Source: Tetmemena sp. SeJ-2015
Taxonomy: Eukaryota > Ciliophora > Spirotrichea > Sporadotrichida > Oxytrichidae
Direction: 5' to 3'
NCBI GenBank assembly: GCA_027382625.1
Contig: JAJKFJ010021125.1
Span: 62,001-126,000 of the forward strand
Length of the DNA: 64,000 nucleotides
Part shown: piece by piece, positions 12,163 to 23,064 of the stretch
Numbering within the stretch: the first letter of the stretch is position 1
Layout of the letters: every line of letters begins with the position of its first letter
The notes under the pieces: model-generated
The model's database searches: none
Told to the model about the DNA's origin: nothing
What the model saw: only the letters and a program-made list of their open reading frames with translations
Made by a program: the position numbers and the translations under genes

Positions 12163-12420
12163 CTAAAATAATGAGGAGTTTCAAAGATCTTAATAATGCT
12201 AATTTTACTTCCATAATTAACTTTGATACTTTTTCTCTAAGATTCTTTTTTTTTTTAATTCTTTTTAAAAGAGATTTTTTAAAAAAATTGTTACATAGAC
12301 AAATTGTATTGTATTTAATTCAATTGAACTTTTAAATAAAAAGAATAAAAAATTAATAAATAATTATATGTTTTTATAATAAAATAACAAATTAGTATTA
12401 GCAATTTAGATTTTATAGTT
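12163..12420. other. AT-rich intergenic DNA
   Basis: Low-complexity AT-rich DNA between convergent reading frames, with T and A runs near 12240-12290. Nothing recognised. Confidence 0.5.
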
Positions 12421-14100
12421 TGTGGGTTCTTTGGTAGGTTTGATGATTTTGATAGGTTAAATTTTGTATCTTCTTTAGAATTGACTTATCAACTTTTGCA
12501 TGTCAGACATCTTCTTTTCTTTATCAAACGACTTATTTGGATCTTATTCTTAAATAATTTTATAAATAGAGTAATCTTTATTAACAAATATATTTGAAGG
12601 AGAAGAAATCTAAACTGTATCATTTAGATGAAATAGTTTTCTTCAATAGATAAGGTAAGTTAGATTAAAGTTTGAAGATTGATCAAATCAATTTTCAGGA
12701 TGAAAACCAGTTTAAGATTCAATAGATATTTATTTGTTAACTTATCTTTGAAAAGAAATTCTTAACTAATTTTTATTACTTATTGAAGATTAATTAGATA
12801 CGCTAACTTAACTCAATTGTCAACTTAAAATTAAAATAGGTTATCTTAAATACAAAATATTGAAATTAGATTCTTGTGTAAATACTAATTCTTTGTGGGT
12901 ATTTGTAGTTATGAATGATTAAGTATCTTCATAAAAACTGTCTTCGTTGCTTAGAGCCCTTTACCCATAATAGTGAGTTTAGTTCCTATTTTATGGAGCT
13001 TTTGGTGATCTTTGATTCGAATCCTATTATTCAAATAAAAATGATCTAATTACCATTCATTTTATTTATCAACCACCCTCAAAATGAAAAGATACAACTA
13101 ATAAAAAAATCATTTAATTTTTGCCACAAAAATAATATTCATAAGATTATGAGGAACAAAAACTTAATTAAAAATAAGAAAAAAACTAATTCATGAATTC
13201 TTAAATGAGGGGATGCTTTTTTTAAAAAAGAAGATTAACTTTGCTCTTAAAATAAAATATTTGAATTATATTGTTGAAGTTCTTGATATAGTTTTCTGAG
13301 AGTAACATTTTCTTTTTTGAATCTTGACCTTGCTGTTATTTGATCATGAGTTTTATTCATCAAGTTTATGTTTCTAGTATTATTTTATTCATAAATCTGT
13401 TAGAATTAACTGCCACCCACCAAACTAAAAATAAATTTATTTAATCTCTAAAGGTGAGATGAAGCTTAACTATAAATGGAATTTAATTTAAAATCAAAGT
13501 ATCTAATATTTAGAGAGTAGAACAAATAATATAAGCAAAAAATCAGAGATTACTTCTTAAAATTAATTACAAACGTAAGATTATTCCAAGAAAGAAGCTT
13601 TATTTTCCAATCGAACTGTAAAATCAATCTTTTATTCTTATTCTCAACATTTTCAATTATAAATTAATTCAGTCCTTTTTATATATGTCTTTCAAGTTTA
13701 GGGTATTGAATAAAAAGCATTTTTACATAATCTATTATAGTTAAAAACTTAAGGATTACGTTTTCATCAGCTCAAGCACATAGAGGTTTCTATGAGTTTC
13801 CACACATATTTATCTCTTTTTATTTCTTTATAAGTATCTTTATCCCTGGCTTTCTTTTTCACATAATAATTTAAGATTAAATTACAGAATAGTTAAAGTT
13901 TGAGGGTAAATTTCAATTCAACTGTTCTCATGCTACAGAGACTATTTTTTAATAGAAATAATTGATTCTTTATTCAATTCTATCAATGACAGTCTCTTTA
14001 GGTTATAAGATAGAAATAAAAATGGAATAAATAAAGCATGGTTGATTCTTAGGTGAGTTTATAATAGAATCCAAAAGCGGAGAAGTTAAATTAGAGGGTG
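12421..14100 (-). CDS. Unknown Gln/Asn-rich protein with coiled-coil segment
   Basis: Minus-strand segments read, in order from about 14.1 kb downward, VSPSNLTSPLLDSIINSP, a basic stretch KKKARDKDTYKEIKRDK, a helical block RFKKENVTLRKLYQELQQY, then ALSNEDSFYEDTQSF and finally KEKKMSDMQKLISQFQRR with a tail KIIKPTKEPTN. Each segment has codon and residue use unlike the AT-rich DNA between them, and each is free of TGA. The spacers are probably IESs; I did not fix their edges. No start or stop codon is certain. No family was recognised; the helical block suggests oligomerisation. Confidence 0.5.
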
Positions 14101-14138
14101 AAACGATAAATTTATTAATTGTAATTACAAATTAACGA

Positions 14139-15240
14139 ATGTTGTTTGATTATTTAGATTATGGGCTCTCTACCTAGAATTTTAAAGATCAGATTACTGA
14201 AGGAGCTTTTATTAATTACCTGAAAAGGGAGGTAGCTGAGATTGAGTATCATGTTTATATTTTTGTTTTACTCTTACAGAGGGCATCATTGAAATGCTGT
14301 ACTCGTTTTCTATGACTTCTCTAAATTATTCTTTAAATTAAGATAATTGCTCTATCTTTGAACGTTCTATAAGTTAAGATATCTATTATCATTCATTTAT
14401 TAATATATATGCTGCTTAAATTTTAAAGAAGAATTTAAGAATTAAGGGATTTTAGGATCTAAAATAAAGAGTTGATAACCAAATGCTAAATGTATCCTGC
14501 ATCTTGAACAAGCATTACAATTTTATAAGGCTTTCTTCCAAATTCCAATTCTGGAGCAGATTTCTCAAAGTTCCAATCTAACTACTACTCCTCTGAAGTC
14601 ACATTTCCTGCGACTAGCTTAATTCAGTTATCTCCCCTTTTCTTGGTCGTGGTGCTGTGACTAGCTTTGAGGAGCCTCTACTCTAACTTTCCCTTTCAGA
14701 AGATATGATTTGCCTTCTCTGACTCTTACACTAAATGCTGGTGAGCTGCCAACTGTAATATGCTACATTGGAGAATGAGGCTCTCTGCCTTTTTCATCAC
14801 CGTTTTGCATTTATCCAAGACTCTCTCTGTATCATCATATAGAAAATACCATAAATGATATCCAAAACTATTATTATTTAATAATAAGCTTTGTTAAATT
14901 TAAAATCTTGATCTTTGAAGTTTGTAAATGAATCTAAAGCTTAGTTGGTAGAGTCGTATTATTTATTGAAGCAAAATACTAGAGGCTTATTATCGTTTAA
15001 GTAATTCTAGCCTTTGTTTATTTTGTCCTCACTTATTCTGACTTCCTTTCTCAGTTCTGTAGAATGGTTGATTTATTTAGTTGGCGAAAAAGATCTCATG
15101 CTGCTCTTCAGTGGTTTGTTCAATTTACTGACTAGGGCTGCCGGTAATCCTAAGCCCTTAGAATCAGATAAATATCTCAACTTCTGGAACGAGTTTTAAT
15201 TCAAGTCTTATTTCGCATAATAATATTTTACAGTATTATC
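14139..15240 (+). CDS. Unknown helical protein (TPR-like look)
   Basis: A first MDS starts ATG 14139-14141 (MLFDYLDYGLSTQNF) and joins across a 35-bp IES to give REVAEIEGIIEMLYSFS. Later segments are rich in amphipathic helices (AKCILHLEQALQFYKAFFQ; ENEALCLFHHRFAFIQD; VEWLIYLVGEKDLMLLF) and end near 15240 after ESDKYLNFWNEF. Helical repeats of this spacing resemble TPR or HEAT proteins, but no motif is decisive. Some frame changes between 14530 and 14800 are unresolved. The last segment has a decayed copy 460 bp downstream. It is divergent from the minus-strand gene ending near 14100. Confidence 0.5.
14247..14281 (+). other. IES, pointer GAG
   Basis: A 35-bp AT-rich segment flanked by GAG (14244-14246, 14279-14281). 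Removal joins EVAEIE to GIIEMLYSF in frame. Confidence 0.7.
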
Positions 15241-15308
15241 ATCTAATAAGTGATAAGATTTTGTGATTATCATTAAATCTGGGCATTTTTTTATTTTAAG
15301 TAAGTCAA
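14995..15308 (+). repeat. Intact copy of a duplicated coding segment
   Basis: This stretch, which holds the last coding segment of the gene at 14139, recurs at 15462-15750. The two share the order of nearly every word, starting GTTTAAGTAATTCTAGCC and ending with GATTTTGTGATTATCATTAAAT plus a T/A tail. This copy keeps an open frame. Confidence 0.85.
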
Positions 15309-15461
15309 AATTTACAAACTTCTAATTATAGTTGAGAATTAAATTAAAATCGGTGATTGGTTCAAATAATGAATGTAGATTTGACTTTGTGGCAGTTGAA
15401 ATTACTCAAACACTTCTTGATCTGCAGTGTTTATTTATTTAAGAAAATAGAGAGTTATTAT

Positions 15462-15750
15462 GTTTAAGTAATTCTAGCCTTTGTTTATTTTGTCCTCACT
15501 TATTCTGACTTCTTTCTCAGTCTTAAAGTTGATTTATTTAGTTGGAGAAAGACTCTGCTGTCTGAGTGGTTTATTCAATTTACTAAATAGTGCTGCCGTA
15601 ACCTAAGTTAGAATCAGATAAATTCTCAACTTCTGAATCGATTTTAATTTAATCTTATTTGATAATAAATTTGAGAAAAATCTTATGTGAAAGTGATGAG
15701 ATTTTGTGATTATCATTAAATTTGGCATATTTTTATTTTAGTAGTTAAAT
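15462..15750 (+). pseudogene. Decayed duplicate of the 14995-15308 segment
   Basis: The same sequence as 14995-15308 but with many 1-8 bp deletions (for example CTTCTTTCTCAG for CTTCCTTTCTCAG and GTTGGAGAAAGACTCTGCTGTC for the longer original), which break the reading frame. The non-coding tail is duplicated as well. This looks like an MDS-plus-flank duplication drifting without selection in germline-only DNA. Confidence 0.85.
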
Positions 15751-16149
15751 TTGACTTTAATATTATGATAAATAATTTTATATAAACTTTAGAACAAATA
15801 GTTTATTGTGAAGTCTTGAAGATTTAATTCATAAATAGTGATTAAAAAAGCAAATAGATTTAAGAAAAATGGGTAATAACTTTTAAAAAGCTTCATACGC
15901 TTCATGACTTAGTGAGTGTTATACTTTAATACCTAGTATTAAGTTAACTAGATGTAGAAATTATTTGTAATTAGTTTACGAGGAATTATAATTTTTTTAT
16001 AATTAAGATTGGTAAGAAAAATTTATGGAACAGTTTAGGTTCTTCAAAAAAAACCTCGTTGTATATTTATAAAGATTTTAGTAAAGATAAATTAAAGTCT
16101 TAGTTTCCAGATCTTGCCATATCTTGACTAACTATTAAACTTGAGAGCT

Positions 16150-16695
16150 TACTTCAAATAAAAGAAAGTTAATAAAATTTGATGATTTCAAGTTTTGGCT
16201 TGAATAGAAGAGAAAGGTTAGATATTGCTATTTTAATTCTAAAATACATTAAGTTCTCTATGATTGATCAATTCTAAATTTTTATTGATTCCTGGATTGA
16301 TAGTCTTAATTTTACTAAGGAGAGATAGGAAGGTTAGTGTAATTATTGATTGCGTTTTGATTATAATTTCCTTGAGAGTGATTTTTCCTATGAGTTCTGT
16401 TTGCGAGATAGTGTGTATCTTTTAAATTTTGAGGATCTATGACACTTTACCTTAACTTGAAGTTTTCGTAAGGTGCAATTTAAGGAAGCATGCCACTATT
16501 TTTAATTGAATTGCTGACTGTTACCGATTATTTTAGAGAATAATTATTGTGATTTTGAAAAGGATTGGCAGTGGGAGAAAAAGCAATTGAGTTTCTAGTT
16601 TGATAAGTGCTATTGTCTAGGAATTAAGGAGTGGGTATTGATACTGGAGCATTTTAGTTCTTAGAAGTAGTATCGAACATTAACTTTTCTTGCAT
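16150..16695 (-). CDS. Unknown Ser/Asn/Gln-rich protein
   Basis: On the minus strand a frame free of TGA runs through this stretch, with a possible start ATG at 16693-16695 (MQEKLMFDTTSKNQN). It contains FLDNSTYQTRNSIAFSP, GMLPQIAPYENFKLRQS and NLPISPQQNQDYQSRNQQ, a composition typical of the other Gln/Asn-rich proteins in this window. The plus strand here is T/G-rich with many TGAs, which makes the opposite strand open partly by composition alone, so this call is moderate. The frame continues open into AT-rich DNA to about 15830, so the end is not fixed. No family recognised. Confidence 0.4.
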
Positions 16696-16968
16696 ATTTG
16701 TTTCTGGAGATTACATTAAATTATTGCAAACTTTAGATTTGATTTATTTTAGTATAGTCAATTTATTCAACAAATGACTCAGAATAAATTAAAATCTTTC
16801 TCTTATTCTCCCTCTTTTAGAATATTAACTGAATTGAGTTGAGAAAATGTAAGTTTTGAGGAAATGAGATTATGATTTTATAAATTAAAATATTAATGGC
16901 AGATCGCTCAAGAGAAAGAGTCCGATCCTCAAACAAAAAGTAAGACAATAGTTTGCATTTGAGCTAAA

Positions 16969-18313
16969 ATGACAGTTATCCCTTATAGGTTTGAGTTTCT
17001 CCAAAATCAGGACAATTTTCAGCCACCCTATAAACTTGCAAATTCACTGCCAGATATTCCAGTTAAGGCCAAGCTTTACAGATTATTTATAAATTGAAAT
17101 GTCATGATAAAATTGTTAAAGATACAAGATGGACATCTCAAAGAGCTACAAATATGAGATGAGCTCTGTGGAACTGAATCAGGAGCACATAATCAACACT
17201 GATTGGAACATGGGAATGAACATCGACTTAGTTGATAGAAATTCCTACCTCCCATTCCCAAAACCCTACAGAGGACCTTAACGAGGGGTACCAGGCTAAG
17301 TAGCAATAAATCAAAACATCTATGGAAGTTAAGCTGCCCAAAATGGTTAATCTCAAGAGCAAGCTGAGCGGGAGAAGTAAATGCTCGATAAGCTAAGAGA
17401 TATTTGTCTTGATGAAAAAGATAAGTTTTTGCTCTCTGACAAGAACACCTTTGATAACGAAGAGAAGGCTCAAGTAATGAAGGCTCCTGAAAATAAAATT
17501 CCAGTTCGCTACTAAATGATTGACAAGGTAAACAAATGGGGTACGGATATCAGAAACCCAATTGCAGTCCGATCCATTGAGTAAGAAGATGACAATAAAA
17601 CTGTCTACACTTTGCAAAAAGATAAAGTTAAGAGACATTTGGCAGTTGAATTAATTAAGAAGCGATTTGAGAGAAGCAGGCAGGTCAAAGTTGGGATTGA
17701 GAGAGGTGCAGAGTATCCAGGAGTGAAGGCTGTCCAAGTTGTTGACTTCTTCCCCTTCATGCAGTTTATGACTAACAAGTATTATGATTTATCATTTTAA
17801 ATGTAAAATATACTTAGATAGTATCATCTGGTCGTTTGTGACGAAGATATTGAATCTGAGTTTTGTAAGACGGTGGGTTCAGGCACCAAAAGGAAGGTAG
17901 TTGCTAATGATTTCGTTCTTCACTAGTACGTTGACAAGGAAGATGCAGGTCACAAGAAGTATGGACTTTATAAGCATGAGGATTCAGAGGCGTTAGCAGA
18001 TGAAACAAAGGAATTGATCTTGGGAAAGAGACACAAGAACGTCTGCTCAAACTCTGAGCTAGAAATGGCAGTCAGACTTGCTAAGATGAGGGACTATCAA
18101 TATACTTAACAAGACTGCGATGAAAATCAAACTGACTTCCTAGTCATGCTTCCTAAACTCAACTCCACTAATGAAGTCAAAGTTCCTTCTGCTAATCAAA
18201 TAGCAACTTATCTTCCCATCTCAAGTAAAATCAATTTACAGAAGAAGAAAACTAAGAAGAGAGATCGTTATGAAGAGCAATTAAAGTATTCTTATGATAC
18301 TATATTTGTATGA
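16969..18313 (+). CDS. PAF1: RNA polymerase II-associated factor 1 (PAF1 complex subunit)
   Basis: Two IESs removed, the frame is exactly 418 residues from ATG 16969 to TGA 18311-18313. KLANSLPDIPVKAKLY matches the CNSLPDIPFDPK start of Paf1, followed by the conserved tail of that block (LNQEHIINTDWNMG, IDLVDRNSY). A middle basic helix (RHLAVELIKKRFERSR), DFFPFMQFMTNKYHLVV (family: PVFPDFKMWINPCAQVIFD) and a C-terminal LNSTNEVKVPSANQI stretch follow. PAF1 is the core scaffold of the nuclear Paf1 elongation complex with Leo1, Ctr9 and Cdc73. An upstream ATG at 16896 opens another coding-like frame (MADRSRERVRSS) that may be the true N-terminus joined across an unseen IES or intron. The acidic gene at 18310 follows directly. 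Confidence 0.85.
17081..17126 (+). other. IES, pointer TACA
   Basis: A 46-bp segment flanked by TACA (17077-17080, 17123-17126), containing TGA. Removal joins VKAKLYK to MDISKSYKYEM in the PAF1 frame. Confidence 0.85.
17783..17824 (+). other. IES, pointer GTAT
   Basis: A 42-bp segment flanked by GTAT (17779-17782, 17821-17824). Removal joins FMQFMTNKY to HLVVCDEDIE in the PAF1 frame. Confidence 0.8.
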
Positions 18314-18805
18314 TAGAGCAGGATGAAGAGGGAGGAGCATTCGGCTCGGGTGCCCTTATTGAGAAGGAAGAAGAACATATTGTGCTTGCGGCAAGAGGAT
18401 ACACTCGCCAGGAGATAAATTCAATCAACTAAGGGTACAAAAGTATTGGAGTAAGTTTGAAATATAATTACTCCTTCATGATAAATTATAATTGTGATTT
18501 AGAGTGAGTATCAAGTGAATGGGCAGGCTATGACTTTCAAAGATAGGGAGGAGCTTAGAAAAGTAGAGCAAGATGAGACCTAGATCCTAAAGTAGATTTT
18601 CCTGAAGAAGGATCAAATGATTTCAGGGAAGGCATTAAAACCTACTCAGGATGACTACAATAGTGATGAGTCTATAGAGCAAGCTGATGTTAGGAAAGGC
18701 AGAAAGTTAACTAGAAATGGGTAGCATGAGGAGAGTGAAGCAGATTAACAAGTAGAAGATAGTTCAGACCTAATGGATATGGTAGACGATGATGAAATCT
18801 TTTGA
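18310..18805 (+). CDS. Small acidic protein, or displaced C-terminus of PAF1
   Basis: ATG 18310-18312 overlaps the PAF1 stop in another frame. With one canonical intron removed the frame is exactly 147 residues, ending VDDDEIF at TGA 18803-18805. It starts MIEQDEEGGAFGSG, has a helical middle (RQEINSINQGYKSIG) and a strongly acidic end (ESEADQQVEDSSDLMD). Paf1 proteins end in a long acidic tail, so this may be the PAF1 C-terminus read after an unresolved frame change rather than a separate gene. The overlap of ATG and TGA favours some link between the two. Confidence 0.65.
18451..18502 (+). other. Spliceosomal intron
   Basis: A 52-bp insert begins GTAAGTTTG and ends GATTTAG. Splicing gives YKSIGSEYQVNG and keeps the frame to the stop. 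Confidence 0.8.
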
Positions 18806-18928
18806 CTTTAGATAAATAATTAGTACGAATAAACAAACTTAAATAAATTAACTCATTTTTAGATTTTCATTAATTTTTACTATAAGATAATAAGGAGATA
18901 TTTATTTTTTATTTGGAGGATAAATATA

Positions 18929-20285
18929 ATGTCTGAAAATACATATAGAAATAAGATGAATATTGTTGAGAAAAATAATAACGTTTCCTCTTTGAAAAAT
19001 GAAGAAAATGTAAGTGAGTTAGATATTTATGAAATTATTTACCCTCTCTCTTTTAAAATTAGTTTGGATAATTTTAATATAGAAAATAAACAGTAATCAG
19101 ATTTAAGCAGAAGAGGAAACGGTCGAATACACAGCGAGAAAGCAAAATCCAAAAATAAACTAGTTTTTCAAAGCATCATCATCTGCTAATTACGAGGATT
19201 TCCATGCACATATTTTATTTTTGTGGTAGGACGATAAAGACGCTTCGTAATATGATCCACAAACTATAAAAAATGTTGCAAAAGCAGAATACTAAAACAT
19301 AATTTATAACATTTATAAAACATAGGCTCCTCTAAATTTAAAGATGCGAGAATCCCTAATAATTTAATCGAACTTGAAGATCTAAACCATGACCTGACAT
19401 TCACTCCTTAGTTTCAATTTAAAAACAGCAGCAATGCACAGTTTTCACAATACCCTTTTGACTAAGTGAGAGACTATACTTCTCCTTCTAAAATAAATCA
19501 AAATAAAATGAATATAAACTAAGCCCAAATTTTAGTGAATAGAAATGCGTTTAAAAAGTCTTCATAAGCTTCATAAGAGAGTTCCAAAGTTTCCAAGAAA
19601 TAAAATTAGGAGGACGATATTGAAAACCTATTGATGCAACAAAACTATGGAAACTCAGGATTTAACCCAAAAGAGACTTAGCTAATCTAGTGTCTAAGAA
19701 ACTAAAGCCAATTCTAGTTAAAACAAACATTATCATTATAATCAAGACGATAAAATTCCTAAAAGTTAGCATAGATATAGAACTAATAAAAGCTAAAGTC
19801 AGCAGTCAAAAAGAAAAGATAATAAGAGAGCCATTAAAAGTTAAAACTAAGACGATGATAATATGAAAATAGATTCTTAATTGCATCGAGATTAAGACAA
19901 ATAGCACAGGCTTTTGATTCACCATAACCATAAATATTTTTGAATGATTTATTACCTTGTTTTTTAATAAAGAATCATCAGACATTAAAAATTAAGAAGA
20001 GGGCAAACTTGATGCATCTAGATTAAAGGACTTTTACCAAAAGTAACTTCTCAACCATCCTGTCAATCAAAATTCTAATTTAAAAGAATAGTTAAGCCTA
20101 TAAATTTCAGTAATTTCGACAGAATTTGCTCAATATAATTCAAAATGGGTAACGAAAACCATCATCATTTGCTCATTACTAATCTATGCCATTATAAAAC
20201 TTTGCTTTATAAAAATAAACACCAGATGACATTATTCTTATAATTATATGAAATGTGTGAATCTTACAAGTCTTTTAGATGATAA
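18929..20285 (+). CDS. Unknown Gln/Asn-rich protein
   Basis: A likely start ATG at 18929-18931 (MSENTYRNKMNIVEKNN) is followed after AT-rich spacers by segments reading AEEETVEYTARKQNPK, DASQYDPQTIKNVAK, IELEDLNHDLTFTPQFQF, DYTSPSKINQNK, ETKANSSQNKHYHYNQDD and LKEQLSLQISVISTEF. All lie on the plus strand, use TAA/TAG as Gln and lack TGA. A GTAAGTGAG at 19010 could open an intron, but the frame after its best acceptor is not the best coding frame, so I leave it open. No domain was recognised. Confidence 0.5.
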
Positions 20286-20882
20286 AATTTAATAATTTAT
20301 TTAATGCTGGCGATTTTAAAACTAGATAAGATGTTAATTATTGATTACTTAAATCTTAAAATTTCTATCTATAAACTTCTACTATATTTGTATCTAGGTT
20401 TAACTTTGTTTTAATTGTATTAAAATAGCTTGTTCAAGAGTAAAAAATTCTTTTATGAAGACTAATTATTCAAGATAAATTTATTTTGAACTATTAACAG
20501 ATTTTTTACCCCAAAAACTTAGTAGAAGCGAATTTTCGTAAATTATCATAACATTCATTCTTTTAATTCCTTGATGCTCATGCTTGACTCTAATTATTGA
20601 CATGAAGTCAATACTCCAATAGAATTTTAAATATGTAGCAAATTTTATTTCAACTTTAAATTTTCCAATGTCGAAAATAAAATATAATTATTACTGCTAG
20701 TATCCTCAATAATCTAAGAGTAGTTTTACTCTAACTTAATTGCGCTATCTAATTTTAACTTTGCTGTTGAAAATTTATCTATTAATATAAATTAACTTTT
20801 TGAGTTAAATTGATTAATATAAATTCTTCGAAACTTATAAAGAATACTAAGAGTAAAATAAGAATATATTTTTGTTAAGCCC
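20286..20882. other. AT-rich intergenic DNA
   Basis: No coding segment or RNA gene was seen; AT-rich with scattered short direct repeats. Confidence 0.5.
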
Positions 20883-22400
20883 ATGGAGTTGATATAACTA
20901 GAATTATAATCATAAGATGGAGACATAGGAGGCTCTAATTCTAGTCAATAGCAACTACCTAAATAAAGCTATAATAAAATTATATTATAAATTAAGATAA
21001 TAAGACACAGTTAATTTATAATTTACTAATTTTTATTTTATGTGAAATTTGTGCTATCTGCCTCAATTCCGAAATAGCTACATGCACTTATATTTTTATA
21101 AGTTAATTGATTTTTTTCTCTATTGCATCACAATTTTTAACTAGCTCAACAGTACGCTAACCAAAATATCCATCCTAAACATCAGGAACACAAAGAGCAT
21201 CCAAACTCATCTCTCTACAAAAATCTTCCCAAAGATTTAAACTAAAGACTAGAGAACCAGCGATTTAAAAATATGAAAGAGGCTGATTTCCAAGATCAAT
21301 TGAATAGAATAAAGAGAGATCTTATGGCTAAGAAGCAACAACTTAAAGCAGTGGGAAGTTTTGATAACTATAATAATCATTTAGCCTCTAATTAAGGTAT
21401 AATAGAAGGAGGATCTAATACAAATCAAAGAGTAGAACAAGAAAGAATTGTATTTTTCTAGAGAAGAAAAGCAAGTTTAGAGTCTCAAATGCATAAGTCA
21501 AAAGAGTTAATTATCATTATTATTTTTGAGTAACTGAATATAGATATGAGAGAAGTGTCAAGGACTTAGAGATAGGCAGAGAGTGCATAACACTCTGCTA
21601 GAAAGAAGTATAATGAAGGAGTTGATCCTCTTAATGGAGATACAGCAGAGTAGTTCAATTTCAGCATTAAAAGAAATTCAAGGTTTACCTCCAAAAGAGG
21701 TTCAGGTGACAATCATTATATTATAAATTAATCAGGAGAGCAGAGTAAATCAAACTTAAAACGATTCCCCTATTAACTTAATGATAAATAATACAAAGTA
21801 AATAGGCAAGACCAAACATGCATATAGAATCAGTCACTAAAATGCTATTTTTCAATTTTATTAATCACTAAATTATTGTAAAATACAAATGATCAAATAT
21901 TTTATTATAGAAATCTTTTTAATTTTTCTATTAAGTCTTTACAAATTTTTTGTTGCTAATAAAAAATAAATTATGAAGTACAATTAATAAATAAGAAGCA
22001 TTATTTAAAATTCCAACTATTTTTTAAAAAAATAAATAAATCTTACTATTTTTTTGAATTGCTAAAGTTTAATAAATGAATAAACAAGAATCCATGAACC
22101 AGAGTGTTCCCTCTACTAAATAATAAATTATTCTTTAATATAAATAAATTATTTTAAATAGTTTAGAAGTTTAACATCATTAATTTGATAAATGATTATT
22201 TTAAAGTACCTAGCTAAGTGGCAAAAACTATTTGAGATAAAGTAATGAAAGCCCATCTAGATTACAGAGTATGAATATCTCAAATGGATTTAATTCTAAA
22301 TATTCCAAGTTTACACCCTAATCTGTTCAAAACAAATAAATTGCTATCCGCATATAATCCTAGCAATCACCTTCTAAAAGGATATTTATAAATTTATACT
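20883..22400 (+). CDS. Unknown polar protein with helical region
   Basis: The first segment starts ATG 20883-20885 (MELIQLELQSQDGDIGG). After an AT-rich spacer of about 200 bp a long open frame (about 21150-21850) reads NQRLENQRFKNMKEADF, LNRIKRDLMAKKQQLKAV, RVEQERIVFFQRRKASLES, then YNEGVDPLNGDTAEQF and FSIKRNSRFTSKRGSG. A last segment near 22080-22390 has NESPSRLQSMNISNGF and ends QSPSKRIFI. Lys/Glu/Gln helices suggest a coiled coil in the middle. A short AT-rich stretch reading LIIIIIFE within the long frame may be one more IES. No family recognised. Confidence 0.55.
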
Positions 22401-23064
22401 ATTCAATTTATTTAAATCAAAATAATAGTTTATTAATCAAAGGAAATCTAATAAACTATTTATAAATTTGTTTATTCAGCTCTAATTGAAATTTAATATT
22501 ATTTTCAATAATAATTCAACGATAGTTCTTATTTTTAGTTTAAGCCTAAACTCTAAATTCTCAGTTCGTTGATATAAATTTCTTTATTCATTATTTTAAG
22601 TCTAAAAGTGATTTCTACTTGATAATAGGATCTGGAATTGAAAAGTTTCTTTTTGGATATTTAATTAAAAACAGAAATTTAATTTTTAAGACTAGGGAGT
22701 CTGCCGGAGATTAATTCTCAAGAATGCTCGTAGTGGCAGATGTTTAGTTAAAAGCTCGCTCACTCTTGACTACTAATAATGGAACTTAAATACTTTATAA
22801 TATAAATTTTGTTTCTTTCTTTACAAATTCATATTTTATTACTCATAATTACATTTAATTTCAGACTTAAACAAATTTATTAATAGAATGATGATTTATA
22901 TTTTTTATAAAAAAGCCTGAAAATATTTATTATTATATGGTTGAATTAAAAGGCATAGATGGAATTTTTTAAGAGAATCTAATTTAGACAGATAGCTTCT
23001 GAGATAATAAAGCATAAAAACGAGTTCCAATGATTTGATTATAAAAGAACGAGAAAGATAAGTA
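22401..23064. other. AT-rich DNA with a small coding-like island at 22685-22800
   Basis: Mostly AT-rich. An island at about 22685-22800 has balanced base use and reads ESAGDQFSRMLVVADVQLK on the plus strand without TGA, as an isolated MDS might. Its parent gene is not identified. A second start-like patch at about 22961 reads MEFFKRIQFRQIASE. Confidence 0.4.

Noticed and set aside
16200..16700. A long plus-strand reading that becomes continuous if TGA codes for tryptophan.
   Set aside because: TGA ends the well-recognised genes here (methionine synthase, sulfotransferase, acyltransferase, docking proteins). With three sense stop codons any frame is open, and the translation is merely Phe/Trp/Cys-rich from T/G skew. 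The minus strand gives a more typical protein.
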